From assembly GCA_041394885.1 (NCBI GenBank), contig JAWKHI010000003.1:62001-126000 (forward strand): a DNA stretch of 64,000 bases, given 5' to 3'. Source of the DNA: DSOI01 sp041394885 (GTDB taxonomy: Bacteria; Acidobacteriota; Terriglobia; Bryobacterales; Bryobacteraceae). The notes beneath the pieces are model-generated. The model was not told the origin of the DNA. It saw nothing but the letters and a program-made list of their open reading frames with translations, and did no database searches. The position numbers and the translations under genes are program-made. Numbering within the stretch: position 1 is the stretch's first letter; each line of letters starts with the position of its first letter. Positions 1-7,189 of the stretch are shown piece after piece.

Positions 1-945
1 GCGGACGAAGGCCGCCTCGGCCATGGCCGCGATCTTCTTCATCTCGAGAAGTCCACCGCAGACGCAAATATCCGGTTGGACGAAATCCAAACACTGCTCG
101 GCAAGAATGGTACGGAATTCGTGCTTGGCGTAGTTGCACTCGCCGCTGGCCAGGGGGATGTCGCAATGTTCACTCAGCTTGCGCATCGCGGCCGCGTTCT
201 CGGGCCGGATCGGCTCTTCGAGCCACATCGGGTTGTAGGGCTCGATTTCCTTGGCCATGCGCAGGGCGCGGTTGATTTCGAAGAACTTGGCATGAATATC
301 GACGCCGATGTCGACATCCGGGCCAAGCGCCTCGCGCACCGCCCGCACGCGCTGGCCGGCCATCCGGGTGACGTAGTTCACCGGCTTGGCGTTGCCGCCC
401 GACATATGCGGCGACATCTTCACCGCCGTGTAGCCGTACTTTTCCACCAGCCTCTTGGCGGACTCGGCCACCTGCGACGGCTCATTGCCGCCAGCGCTCT
501 GATACAAGCGGATCTTGTCCCGCACACGTCCGCCGAGCAGCATGTAGGTGGGCAGCCCGGCCGCTTTGCCGGCGATGTCCCATAGCGCGTGTTCGATGCC
601 GCTCAACGCCGCATTGACCACGGAGCCCCCGGGGAAGCGCGTGAAGTTGTACATCAGGTCCCAAAGATATTGGATGTTGCGCGGGTCCTGCCCCACCAGC
701 CAGCTCTTGAAATCCTCGATCACCTTCACGGTGGCTTCGTCGGGACCGCACGAGTACGCCTCGCCGATCCCGTGGATCCCCTGGTCGGTGAGCACCTTCA
801 CAAAGCAAAGGTTGCGGTTGCCCACGCCGACGAGGAACGTCTTGATGTCGGTGATCTTGATCGCAGGCCGGGTTCCCACTTGCGGAGAACTTACCTGCAG
901 CATGGGCGCGGCCGCCGTATGCGATAGAAACTCACGTCGCTTCAT
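1..945 (-). CDS. Mandelate racemase/galactonate dehydratase-like enzyme (enolase superfamily), partial
   Basis: The gene starts at ATG 943-945 and runs off the left edge of the window; about 315 residues are visible. The family abstracts a proton alpha to a carboxylate of a sugar acid, using Mg2+ in a TIM barrel. Visible features are the N-terminal capping domain with ALSGIEHALWDIAGK, the barrel start YTAVKMSP, and three probable metal ligands: Asp in VDIHAKF, Glu in WLEEPI and Glu in ASGE. The DIHAKF motif resembles the galactonate/mannonate dehydratase branch (DxHGR-like). The leader begins MKRREFLSHTAAAA, which looks like a degenerate Tat signal, so export is possible. The gene lies 16 bases downstream of the ArsC-like gene on the same strand and is probably cotranscribed with it and the rhodanese. 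The substrate cannot be told, and the C-terminal catalytic residues are outside the window. Confidence 0.9.
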   Translation of the reverse strand, partial: MKRREFLSHTAAAPMLQVSSPQVGTRPAIKITDIKTFLVGVGNRNLCFVKVLTDQGIHGIGEAYSCGPDEATVKVIEDFKSWLVGQDPRNIQYLWDLMYNFTRFPGGSVVNAALSGIEHALWDIAGKAAGLPTYMLLGGRVRDKIRLYQSAGGNEPSQVAESAKRLVEKYGYTAVKMSPHMSGGNAKPVNYVTRMAGQRVRAVREALGPDVDIGVDIHAKFFEINRALRMAKEIEPYNPMWLEEPIRPENAAAMRKLSEHCDIPLASGECNYAKHEFRTILAEQCLDFVQPDICVCGGLLEMKKIAAMAEAAFVR

Positions 946-961
946 CTGTATCTCCCTTACT

Positions 962-1294
962 TCACTTCAAGTTCTCGTATTCGCCCGCGTTGAATCCGTA
1001 GATTACCTTGGCGCCATCCACAAGCAGCGGGCGCTTGATCAAATTCGGGTGCGCCGCCATCAGCCGGATCGCTTCGGCCCGCGATGGCGGGTTCTGTTTC
1101 ATGCCGCGTTCGCGATAGATCTCGTTCCGCGAGTTCAGGAACGGAAGGTAATCACGCTTCCCGATCAGTTTATCGAGATCGGCTTCGCTGAGCCCCTTGC
1201 TCAAGTCCACTTCCGTCACTTTCATTCCGGCTTCGCGAAGGAAACTCCTCGCGCTGCGGCACGACGTTCAACTCGGCTTCAAATACAGTTTCAT
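962..1294 (-). CDS. Spx/ArsC-like thioredoxin-fold protein, probable selenoprotein (in-frame TGA)
   Basis: Reading from ATG 1292-1294, preceded by a GGAGAG Shine-Dalgarno, the frame gives MKLYLKPS, then TGA at 1268-1270, then TSCRSARSFL and on to the stop: 110 residues, the normal size of the ArsC/Spx/YffB family. The TGA sits exactly where Spx and ArsC relatives have the first Cys of the CxxC redox motif (CTSCRKA in Bacillus Spx), giving UTSCR if read as selenocysteine. The C-terminal half has the family's LIKRPLLVDG motif followed by YGF. A hairpin with a G-starting loop lies 23 bases after the TGA, as bacterial SelB recognition requires. Starting instead at the internal ATG (1225) leaves 87 residues without the active site and with no clear ribosome-binding site. 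The gene lies 14 bases after the rhodanese stop. The alternative is a Cys-to-stop mutation (TGC to TGA) making a pseudogene; the selenium genes selA, B, C and D are not in the window. Confidence 0.72.
1234..1253 (-). promoter_or_regulatory. SECIS-like hairpin downstream of the in-frame TGA
   Basis: On the minus strand, bases +15 to +34 after the TGA can fold as a 5-bp stem (CGCGA with TCGCG), a single bulged T, a 3-bp upper stem (GGA with TCC) and a GTT loop. Bacterial SECIS elements are known to lie within the coding region roughly 16 to 37 bases after the UGA, with a guanosine in the first two loop positions; here G is the first loop base at +23. This was folded by eye and no energy was computed. 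In GC-rich DNA such hairpins can occur by chance. Confidence 0.55.
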
Positions 1295-1308
1295 ATCGCT
1301 CTCCGAAC

Positions 1309-1644
1309 TCAATAGCGCGGCACCGACGGATCGATGGCGACGCTCCAGGCGTCGATGCCGCCGGCCATGCTCTGGCACTGCTCCAAGCCCTGCCGGCGCA
1401 GCCAGTCCACCACGCTGAGGCTGCGCATTCCGTGATGACAGAAGATCACCACGGTGGCCGCGTCCGCGTGCGCCTCCAACTCGCCGACGCGCTGTGGCAC
1501 CGTGTTCATCGGAATCAGCTCCGCTCCTTCGATGCGCGTCAGCGCGTGCTCATGTACTTCGCGGACATCGATCAATCGCAACGCCTCGCCGGCGTCCAGG
1601 CGCGCTTTTACCTCGTGCACCGTAATCTCGTAGGGCAGACTCAT
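1309..1644 (-). CDS. Rhodanese-like sulfurtransferase, single domain
   Basis: A 111-residue single rhodanese domain. The active-site loop is CHHGMRS (CxxGxRS), with the catalytic Cys that carries the persulfide; LIDVRE and the C-terminal GGIDAWS are also diagnostic. Such proteins transfer sulfane sulfur (or selenium) to cyanide, thiols or biosynthetic partners in the cytoplasm; no signal peptide is seen. It is the first gene of a probable operon: its TGA is followed after 14 bases by the ArsC-like selenoprotein candidate. The divergent creatininase gene starts 46 bases away, so the promoters of both must lie in 1645-1690. The function of the pair is inferred to be thiol/selenol redox or sulfur handling, not shown. 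Confidence 0.93.
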   Translation of the reverse strand: MSLPYEITVHEVKARLDAGEALRLIDVREVHEHALTRIEGAELIPMNTVPQRVGELEAHADAATVVIFCHHGMRSLSVVDWLRRQGLEQCQSMAGGIDAWSVAIDPSVPRY

Positions 1645-1690
1645 GAATCGACGATTCTACCGAACTCCGCGCGCGGCCGTGTCGTGAGGC

Positions 1691-2620
1691 ATGATGGAAC
1701 ACATGCGTGCCACCATTCTTCCCTCCATCGCCATCCTCGCCATCGCCGCGGCCGTGCCGGCATCGGCGCAAGTCCGCCCGCTGCACTCGCGCGACCTGAC
1801 GCGACTCAGCCAGGTCCAGGTCGCCGACCAGCTCACCAAGAGCGACGTGATCTTCATTCCCGTCGGAGCGGTAGAGACCAACGGGATCCTACCGAGCGGC
1901 CGGGACTACGTGTATCCGCTTGCGTTCGCCATGACGCTCGCCGACCAGACGGGCGGGCTGTACGTTCCGGGGCTGGTCTGGTCCTACCCCGGCACCACCG
2001 TGATTGCTCCCGCTACCGTTTACCAGTCACCCACCACCGGCGTGGCGCATTTGAAACTGCTGGCGAAATCGCTCCTGCGCCAAGGCTTTCGCCGCCAGGT
2101 GTACCTGTCGATGAGCCACGGCCCGGCGCCGCTCACGCTGGGGACGCTGGTCCGCGAGTTCTTCGACGAGACGCACGTGCCGATCCTCTACGTAGATCTG
2201 GATCACTACCTGCCGCGCCTCAACCTGACTCCCGCGCAACGCGATAAGGCGATGTGGGGGGCACATGCCATCGCCAACCGCCTTGAGGATCTGCCCTTGA
2301 AGGGCGAGTATGGCGCGGCGGAATCCGGACCATCGGCGCCGATCCCGGTCAACGAAGGACAGGCGGCGCTTTCCAAGCTGGGCTACTCGGGCAGTCTTGC
2401 GCTCGGCTCCTGGGTGGCCGACGTGATGGCTCACGGAAGCAGCCAGCTCGACCTTCCCGCCACCACGGCGGAACGCGACCGTTGGGGAGCGCGTGGCAAA
2501 GCGCAGATCGACGACATCGCGCGCAAGATGCGGATGGGCGAAGCCATGGAGGCGCTGCGCCAGCATGACCGCTATACGCAGGAAGTGATCGTGCCCAAGC
2601 TCGGCAAATACCTGCCGTAG
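1691..2620 (+). CDS. Secreted creatininase-family amidohydrolase-like protein
   Basis: 309 residues with a signal peptide (about residues 5-26, ending ASA). The fold is that of the creatininase/creatinine amidohydrolase family: IPVGAVE near residue 58, then a Gly-Leu-Pro stretch with SGRDYVYP, the VWSYPGTT segment and MSHGP. In the classical family the first motif is E-x-H-G and supplies metal ligands. Here the Glu is kept but the His is Asn (ETNG), while the Asp (GRD) and the later His (SHG) remain, so the metal site is altered and activity on creatinine is doubtful. Three in-frame ATGs (1691, 1694, 1703) compete; a GAGG at 1685 favours 1694. It is followed 27 bases later by the propeller-esterase gene on the same strand. 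Confidence 0.8.
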   Translation: MMEHMRATILPSIAILAIAAAVPASAQVRPLHSRDLTRLSQVQVADQLTKSDVIFIPVGAVETNGILPSGRDYVYPLAFAMTLADQTGGLYVPGLVWSYPGTTVIAPATVYQSPTTGVAHLKLLAKSLLRQGFRRQVYLSMSHGPAPLTLGTLVREFFDETHVPILYVDLDHYLPRLNLTPAQRDKAMWGAHAIANRLEDLPLKGEYGAAESGPSAPIPVNEGQAALSKLGYSGSLALGSWVADVMAHGSSQLDLPATTAERDRWGARGKAQIDDIARKMRMGEAMEALRQHDRYTQEVIVPKLGKYLP

Positions 2621-2647
2621 TCCTGGGGCAACTGATATCCTGCTCCC

Positions 2648-4948
2648 ATGCTCGTTCGCCGTTTTGTTACCGTTGGCGCCTTGTGCGCGCTTGCCTCCGC
2701 GCAGAGCACGCTCCCGCTGTTTGACTCCCATGGCGATCTGGGCACGACGCCGAAAGCCGGGTCCGCCGGCTACGACGCAGCCCGGAACCGCTACCGCATC
2801 ACTGGCGGCGGAGCGAACATCTGGGGCGCCGAAGATGCACTTTACTTCGTTTGGAAGCGTGTAAGCGGCGACGTTACACTCACCGCCGACGTGGCGTTCG
2901 AAGGCCATGGGGTGAACGCGCACCGGAAAGCCGTCCTGATGATTCGGCAAGATCTTTCGCCCGGATCGGCGTACGCCGACATTGCGCTCCATGGCGATGG
3001 CCTCACGTCGCTGCAGTACAGGCCCACCGCGGGCGGCGCCACCAGCGAGGTGAAAGCGGCGATCAGCGGGCCAAGCCGGCTGCGGATCGAGCGGCAGGGC
3101 AATCGCTTCACCGCCTACGCGGGCAAGGCCGGACAGCCATTGACTCCCATTGGTCCGCAAAGCGTGGAACTGCGCGGCCCCGTCTACGTCGGCATTGGAG
3201 TCTGCTCGCACGACGCCAACGTTCTCGAAACCGCTGTGTTTTCCGGGGTGCAACTGGAGGAGGCGACCGCTCCGACCCCAGTGCGGACCTATCGCAGCCA
3301 CGTGACCGTCTTCGATCTGGGCAAGCGTACCAGCCGAACGGTCTATTCGGGAGATGGCATCATCGAAGCGCCCAACTGGTCCCGCGACGGCCGCTTTCTA
3401 CTGGTCAACACGGGCGGCAATCTCTACCGGCTTCCGGTTAACCCGGGGGCGGAGGCACAGCTCGAAAGGATCGACCTCGGCGGTGCGTATCGGGCTAACA
3501 ATGACCACGATCTTTCCCGCGACGGCAAACTACTCGCGTTTTCCGCTTCCAGTCCGTCGTCGCGCCAATCGCAAGTCTATGTCGCCAACGCGGATGGGAC
3601 TGGAGCGAAGTTACTGACTCCCGCGGCGCCCAGTTACTTTCATGGATGGTCGCCGGATGGGAAGTGGCTCGCCTTCGTCGGCCAGCGCAGCGGTAAGTAT
3701 GAGCTGTATCGCGTGCCGGTGAACGGCGGCAGCGAAGAACGGCTCACGTCCAAGGGGGCCTATGACGACGGCCCCGAATATTCGCCCGACGGGAAGTGGA
3801 TTTACTTCAACTCAGACCGTGGGGGCAGCTGGAACGTCTGGCGCATCCCCGCTTCCGGCGGCGGACCTGGCGATGCAAAGGCCGAACAGGTCACCAGTGA
3901 CGACCTGGAAGACTGGTTTCCACACCTATCGCCCGACGGGAAGAACATGATAGTGTTTTCTTTCCCCGCCGGCACCAAGGGGCACAATGAACGCATGCCC
4001 GGCGTTACATTGCGCATGATGCCCGCGCCAGGAGGCAAGCTGAAATCCGCAAGGCTCGAAACGTTGGCGACATTTTTCGGCGGCCAGGGAACCATCAATG
4101 TCAATTCATGGGCGCCGGATTCCAAGCAGTTCGCCTACGTGGTGTATGAGCCCCTGGACCCGCCACCGGTGGTGGAGCTATGGCCGGGCGGAGCCCCGGG
4201 ATCCGAGGGCAAGCTCGCTCCCGAGAATACCCGGCTTGTCAACGGGGAGCGTATTGTCACTTCCGTCCACAAACCTTCGCTCACCGTCTATCTTCCCGAC
4301 AAGGAGAAAGCAACGGGAGCGGCAGTGGTCATCGCGCCGGGCGGAGGGCATCGGGAGCTTTGGAGCGACCACGAGGGTCATAACATCGCGAAGTGGCTGG
4401 CGGGCCATGGTGTGGCGGGCTTCGTGCTCAAATACCGGCTCGCCCGCGAGAAAGATTCCACTTACTCGATTGACAAAGAGTCACTCGCCGACATCCAGCG
4501 CGCCATACGACTGCTGCGCCATCGCGCCGCCGAGTATAGCCTTACGCCAGATCGAATCGGCGTGATGGGGTTTTCGGCCGGCGGAGAAATCGCGGCCCTG
4601 GCGGGCACCCGTTTCGATGCGGGGAATTCTTCGGCGGCCGATCCGATCGACCGGGAAGCGTCGCGACCCGCGTTTCAGGCTCTCGTCTATCCGGCCATCC
4701 CCCGCGAGATGCCTCTGTCGAAAGATACACCGCCGGCGTTTCTGGTTTGCGGGGAGAATGACCGGCGGAACATTTCGCAGGGTCTGCCGGAGCTTTATCT
4801 CGCTTTCAAGCGCGCCGATGCGAGTGCCGAGATTCATGTTTACGCCGGGGTGGGGCATGGGTTTGGGCTGCGGGATCGCACGCGCGGTCCTGTGGCAGGG
4901 TGGCTGGGGAGGTTTTATGAGTGGATGGGGCCGAAGGGGCTTCGATAA
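2648..4948 (+). CDS. Secreted TolB-type beta-propeller fused to an alpha/beta-hydrolase (esterase)
   Basis: 766 residues in three parts. A signal peptide (first ~20 residues) is followed by a beta-sandwich of about 180 residues resembling DUF1349/concanavalin-like domains (SGDVTLTADVAFEG). Residues ~220-500 hold WD40-like PD40 repeats (SPDGKWLAF, SPDGKWIYF, SPDGKN), as in TolB. Residues ~510-766 form an acetyl-esterase-like hydrolase with the oxyanion motif APGGGH, the nucleophile elbow GFSAGG, an Asp in VCGENDR and the His in GVGHGFG. This is a periplasmic or secreted enzyme likely to deacetylate or hydrolyse an ester-decorated polysaccharide; the substrate is unknown. The propeller may bind the substrate or another protein. 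It may be cotranscribed with the preceding creatininase-like gene. Confidence 0.85.
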   Translation: MLVRRFVTVGALCALASAQSTLPLFDSHGDLGTTPKAGSAGYDAARNRYRITGGGANIWGAEDALYFVWKRVSGDVTLTADVAFEGHGVNAHRKAVLMIRQDLSPGSAYADIALHGDGLTSLQYRPTAGGATSEVKAAISGPSRLRIERQGNRFTAYAGKAGQPLTPIGPQSVELRGPVYVGIGVCSHDANVLETAVFSGVQLEEATAPTPVRTYRSHVTVFDLGKRTSRTVYSGDGIIEAPNWSRDGRFLLVNTGGNLYRLPVNPGAEAQLERIDLGGAYRANNDHDLSRDGKLLAFSASSPSSRQSQVYVANADGTGAKLLTPAAPSYFHGWSPDGKWLAFVGQRSGKYELYRVPVNGGSEERLTSKGAYDDGPEYSPDGKWIYFNSDRGGSWNVWRIPASGGGPGDAKAEQVTSDDLEDWFPHLSPDGKNMIVFSFPAGTKGHNERMPGVTLRMMPAPGGKLKSARLETLATFFGGQGTINVNSWAPDSKQFAYVVYEPLDPPPVVELWPGGAPGSEGKLAPENTRLVNGERIVTSVHKPSLTVYLPDKEKATGAAVVIAPGGGHRELWSDHEGHNIAKWLAGHGVAGFVLKYRLAREKDSTYSIDKESLADIQRAIRLLRHRAAEYSLTPDRIGVMGFSAGGEIAALAGTRFDAGNSSAADPIDREASRPAFQALVYPAIPREMPLSKDTPPAFLVCGENDRRNISQGLPELYLAFKRADASAEIHVYAGVGHGFGLRDRTRGPVAGWLGRFYEWMGPKGLR

Positions 4949-5006
4949 CTCGCCGAGGTAGCGGCGGCACGTCAGCTTTCCGGCCGTTGTGGTGAGCCGG
5001 CCGTTT

Positions 5007-5384
5007 GTGGTGAGCACAAATGAGCTTGTCCGCGCGTCCATGCCGGGTGGGCAGAACGTCAACACAGTTTCGACCGCGGTGGAACTGTGCTTCGACATCG
5101 GGTAGTCGCCGTCGCTCCCCGAGGACGTCCGGCGGCGGCTGTGGGCGCTGGACGGAAAGCGTGTCAACCAGGAGGGCGTGCTGATCATCACCGCCCACGA
5201 GCATCGGACACAGGAGGCCAATCGCGCCGAGACCCGGGCACGACTGGATGAATTGGTTCGCGCGAGCGGAAGGCTCCTCGCTCGCCCGTCACCGAACTTC
5301 TTCGCTTCCGACCGCTGCCTCTTATGCTCCAGCCGCCGCTGCTTCGAACCTAAATGCCGAAAAGCCTACTGGTTCAGGCCCTGA
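5007..5384 (+). pseudogene. arfB: Relic of arfB/YaeJ peptidyl-tRNA hydrolase (release-factor-like) with amber codon
   Basis: The frame reads NELVRASMPGGQNVNTVSTAVEL, a clear class-I release factor GGQ region as in ArfB, which rescues stalled ribosomes. It is broken by TAG at 5103-5105 and then continues in the same frame as SPSLPEDVRRRLWALDG and GVLIITAHEHRTQEANRAE, which are also ArfB signatures. The normal SGPGGQ is SMPGGQ here. After about RLDELVRASG the sequence stops resembling the family, and the basic C-terminal tail that ArfB inserts in the mRNA channel is missing. No ATG start with a Shine-Dalgarno is visible upstream. It is read as a decayed gene rather than a readthrough gene because the tail and start are lost too. 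Confidence 0.75.
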
Positions 5385-5386
5385 GG

Positions 5387-5693
5387 CTACGGTATTCGCT
5401 CCACCACCGTTTCTCCGCCCACCGCGTTTGCGTATAGATTGATCTTCCCGTTGTTCTGCGTCGACGAGTAGGTGTACTGCAAACGAACAGGCAGGCCTAA
5501 GGTCGCTCGCTTGCAGGGCGTCCATGACCGCGCGAGCGAGCAGGTGGTGTGGGGTTTCCAGAACTTCTATTTCGACCGGGCGGTCGGCTTCCCGGCGGAG
5601 GCTCACGCGCACAGTCCCCGTAAGGGAGGCCTGCCCAAGACAGCCGGTCATAAACTGGAAGAGGCAAAACCGTGACACATGGCCCAACGTCAT
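5387..5693 (-). pseudogene. Fragment of a TonB-like energy transducer C-terminal domain, frameshifted
   Basis: On the minus strand, GTVRVSLRREADRPVEIEV, then LLARAVMDALQASDLRPA, match the TonB C-terminal domain, which couples the inner-membrane motor to outer-membrane receptors. Around 5490 the frame must shift for the match to continue as LPVRLQYTYSSTQNNGKINL and the end VERIP, stop at 5387-5389. The transmembrane anchor and the proline-rich spacer are absent, and the frame opens only about 20 residues before the domain. It is therefore a truncated and frameshifted remnant. It lies tail to tail with the arfB relic, so the 4949-5755 interval is a small graveyard between intact genes. Confidence 0.6.
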
Positions 5694-5755
5694 CCGCTAG
5701 TGCGCCGGCGGCAACGATCAGAAGCTGTCAACCCGGCGCCAGCAGTCACGCCGTT

Positions 5756-7180
5756 CTACGCCAGTGCCTCCGCGATCAATTCGCCGCCGTTGATCGTGGC
5801 CCGTTCCGGCCGGCCGTTGTGCAGGTACGTCAGGTCAAGGTGATTCAGGCCCAGTAAGTGCAGGATGGTCGCGTGCAGATCATGCACGTGATACGGCTTG
5901 TCGACGGCACGAAAACCGATCGCGTCTGTCGACCCGATCGTCTGGCCGCCTTTTACTCCCGCGCCAGCCATCCACATTGTGAAGCCCCAGGGATTGTGGT
6001 CGCGCCCATATTGCGCCCCGGCTCCCGTCGAGTTGGAATCGGTGAACGGCGTTCGACCGAACTCGCCACCCCAGACGACCAGGGTGTCGTGCAACAGTCC
6101 ACGAGAATCCAGATCGGCGAGCAATCCGGCGATCGGCTTGTCGGATGCGCGGCACCACTTGGAGTGGTTCTCTTCGATTCCGGTGTGGGCATCCCAGCCG
6201 CTGCCGCTCCCACAGTAGACCTCCACGAAGCGGACGCCGTGTTCCACCAGCCGGCGCGCCAGCAGGCAATTGGTTCCAAAGCGCGCGGTGGCCTTGTCAT
6301 CCATGCCGTAGAGCTTTCGCGTGGCTTCGGATTCCCGGGTGAGATCCACCGCGCCCGGGGCCGCACCCTGCATCCGATAGGCGAGTTCGTACGACTCCAT
6401 GCGCGCATCGAGTTCGTCGTCGGACGGGTATTGCGCCGCATGATGACTATTGAGCGCTTTCAGAAAGTCGAGACGGCTGCGCTGGCGCTGATCACTTACT
6501 TCTTCGGGCGGCGTCAGATCCAGGATGGGCGGACCCTCCTTTTGGAAGTGCGTGCCCTGGTAGCTCGCGGGTAAAAAGCCGGCGCTCCAGTTGGTGGGTC
6601 CGCCTCGCACTACCTTGTCATCGGTGAGAACCACGAACGCCGGTAAATCCCTGTTGGCCGCGCCCAATCCGTATGTGGTCCACGCGCCCAGCGAGGGCCT
6701 TCCGGCAAGGATCGAGCCCGTGTTCATCTGCCTCACGGAACCGACATGGTTGAGTCCGTCAGCCCAGCAGGAGCGAATCACGGCGAGCTTGTCGACATGG
6801 GTGGCGATGTGCGGATACCAGTCCGAAACCCACAGTCCGCTCTGGCCGTGCTGCTTCCACTGGCGCTGCGTACCCACGAGAGGCATACGGTGGGAACCGG
6901 TAGCGCTGGTGACGGGCAGATGGAACGAGGGAGGAGTGATTTGCCCGGCCAGCTTTTGGAGTTCGGGCTTGGGATCGAACAGATCGATGTGGCTGGGTCC
7001 GCCCTCCATAAAGAGAAAGATGACGGATTTCGCCTTTGGTGGGTGGTGAGGCTTCCTGGCTTCGAGGGGGCCGGCCACGCCGCTTTCGGCGAGCAGACTC
7101 GAAAGGGCGATCGCGCCCAGTCCGCTGCCGGCGCTCGTGAGAAATGCGCGGCGTGATTGGAGAGTAGAGAAAGTGCGCAT
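5756..7180 (-). CDS. DUF1501 family protein with Tat signal
   Basis: 474 residues. The N-terminus SRRAFLTSAGSGLGAIALSS is a twin-arginine signal, so the protein is probably exported folded. The rest is the DUF1501 (sulfatase/phosphatase-like fold) family common in Planctomycetes and Acidobacteria: FLFMEGGPSHIDLFDPKP near the start, LARRLVEHGVRFVEVYCG in the middle, VWGGEFGRTPF and GRDHNPWGFTMW, and VHDLHATILHLLGLNH near the end. These motifs contain the His and Asp residues expected of the alkaline-phosphatase-like core. The gene starts 9 bases after the stop of the DUF1549/DUF1553 gene, the usual partner, so both are one operon. The pair is thought to act in breakdown of complex organic matter, but the reaction is not known. 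Confidence 0.93.
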   Translation of the reverse strand: MRTFSTLQSRRAFLTSAGSGLGAIALSSLLAESGVAGPLEARKPHHPPKAKSVIFLFMEGGPSHIDLFDPKPELQKLAGQITPPSFHLPVTSATGSHRMPLVGTQRQWKQHGQSGLWVSDWYPHIATHVDKLAVIRSCWADGLNHVGSVRQMNTGSILAGRPSLGAWTTYGLGAANRDLPAFVVLTDDKVVRGGPTNWSAGFLPASYQGTHFQKEGPPILDLTPPEEVSDQRQRSRLDFLKALNSHHAAQYPSDDELDARMESYELAYRMQGAAPGAVDLTRESEATRKLYGMDDKATARFGTNCLLARRLVEHGVRFVEVYCGSGSGWDAHTGIEENHSKWCRASDKPIAGLLADLDSRGLLHDTLVVWGGEFGRTPFTDSNSTGAGAQYGRDHNPWGFTMWMAGAGVKGGQTIGSTDAIGFRAVDKPYHVHDLHATILHLLGLNHLDLTYLHNGRPERATINGGELIAEALA

Positions 7181-7189
7181 GCGTCGACC

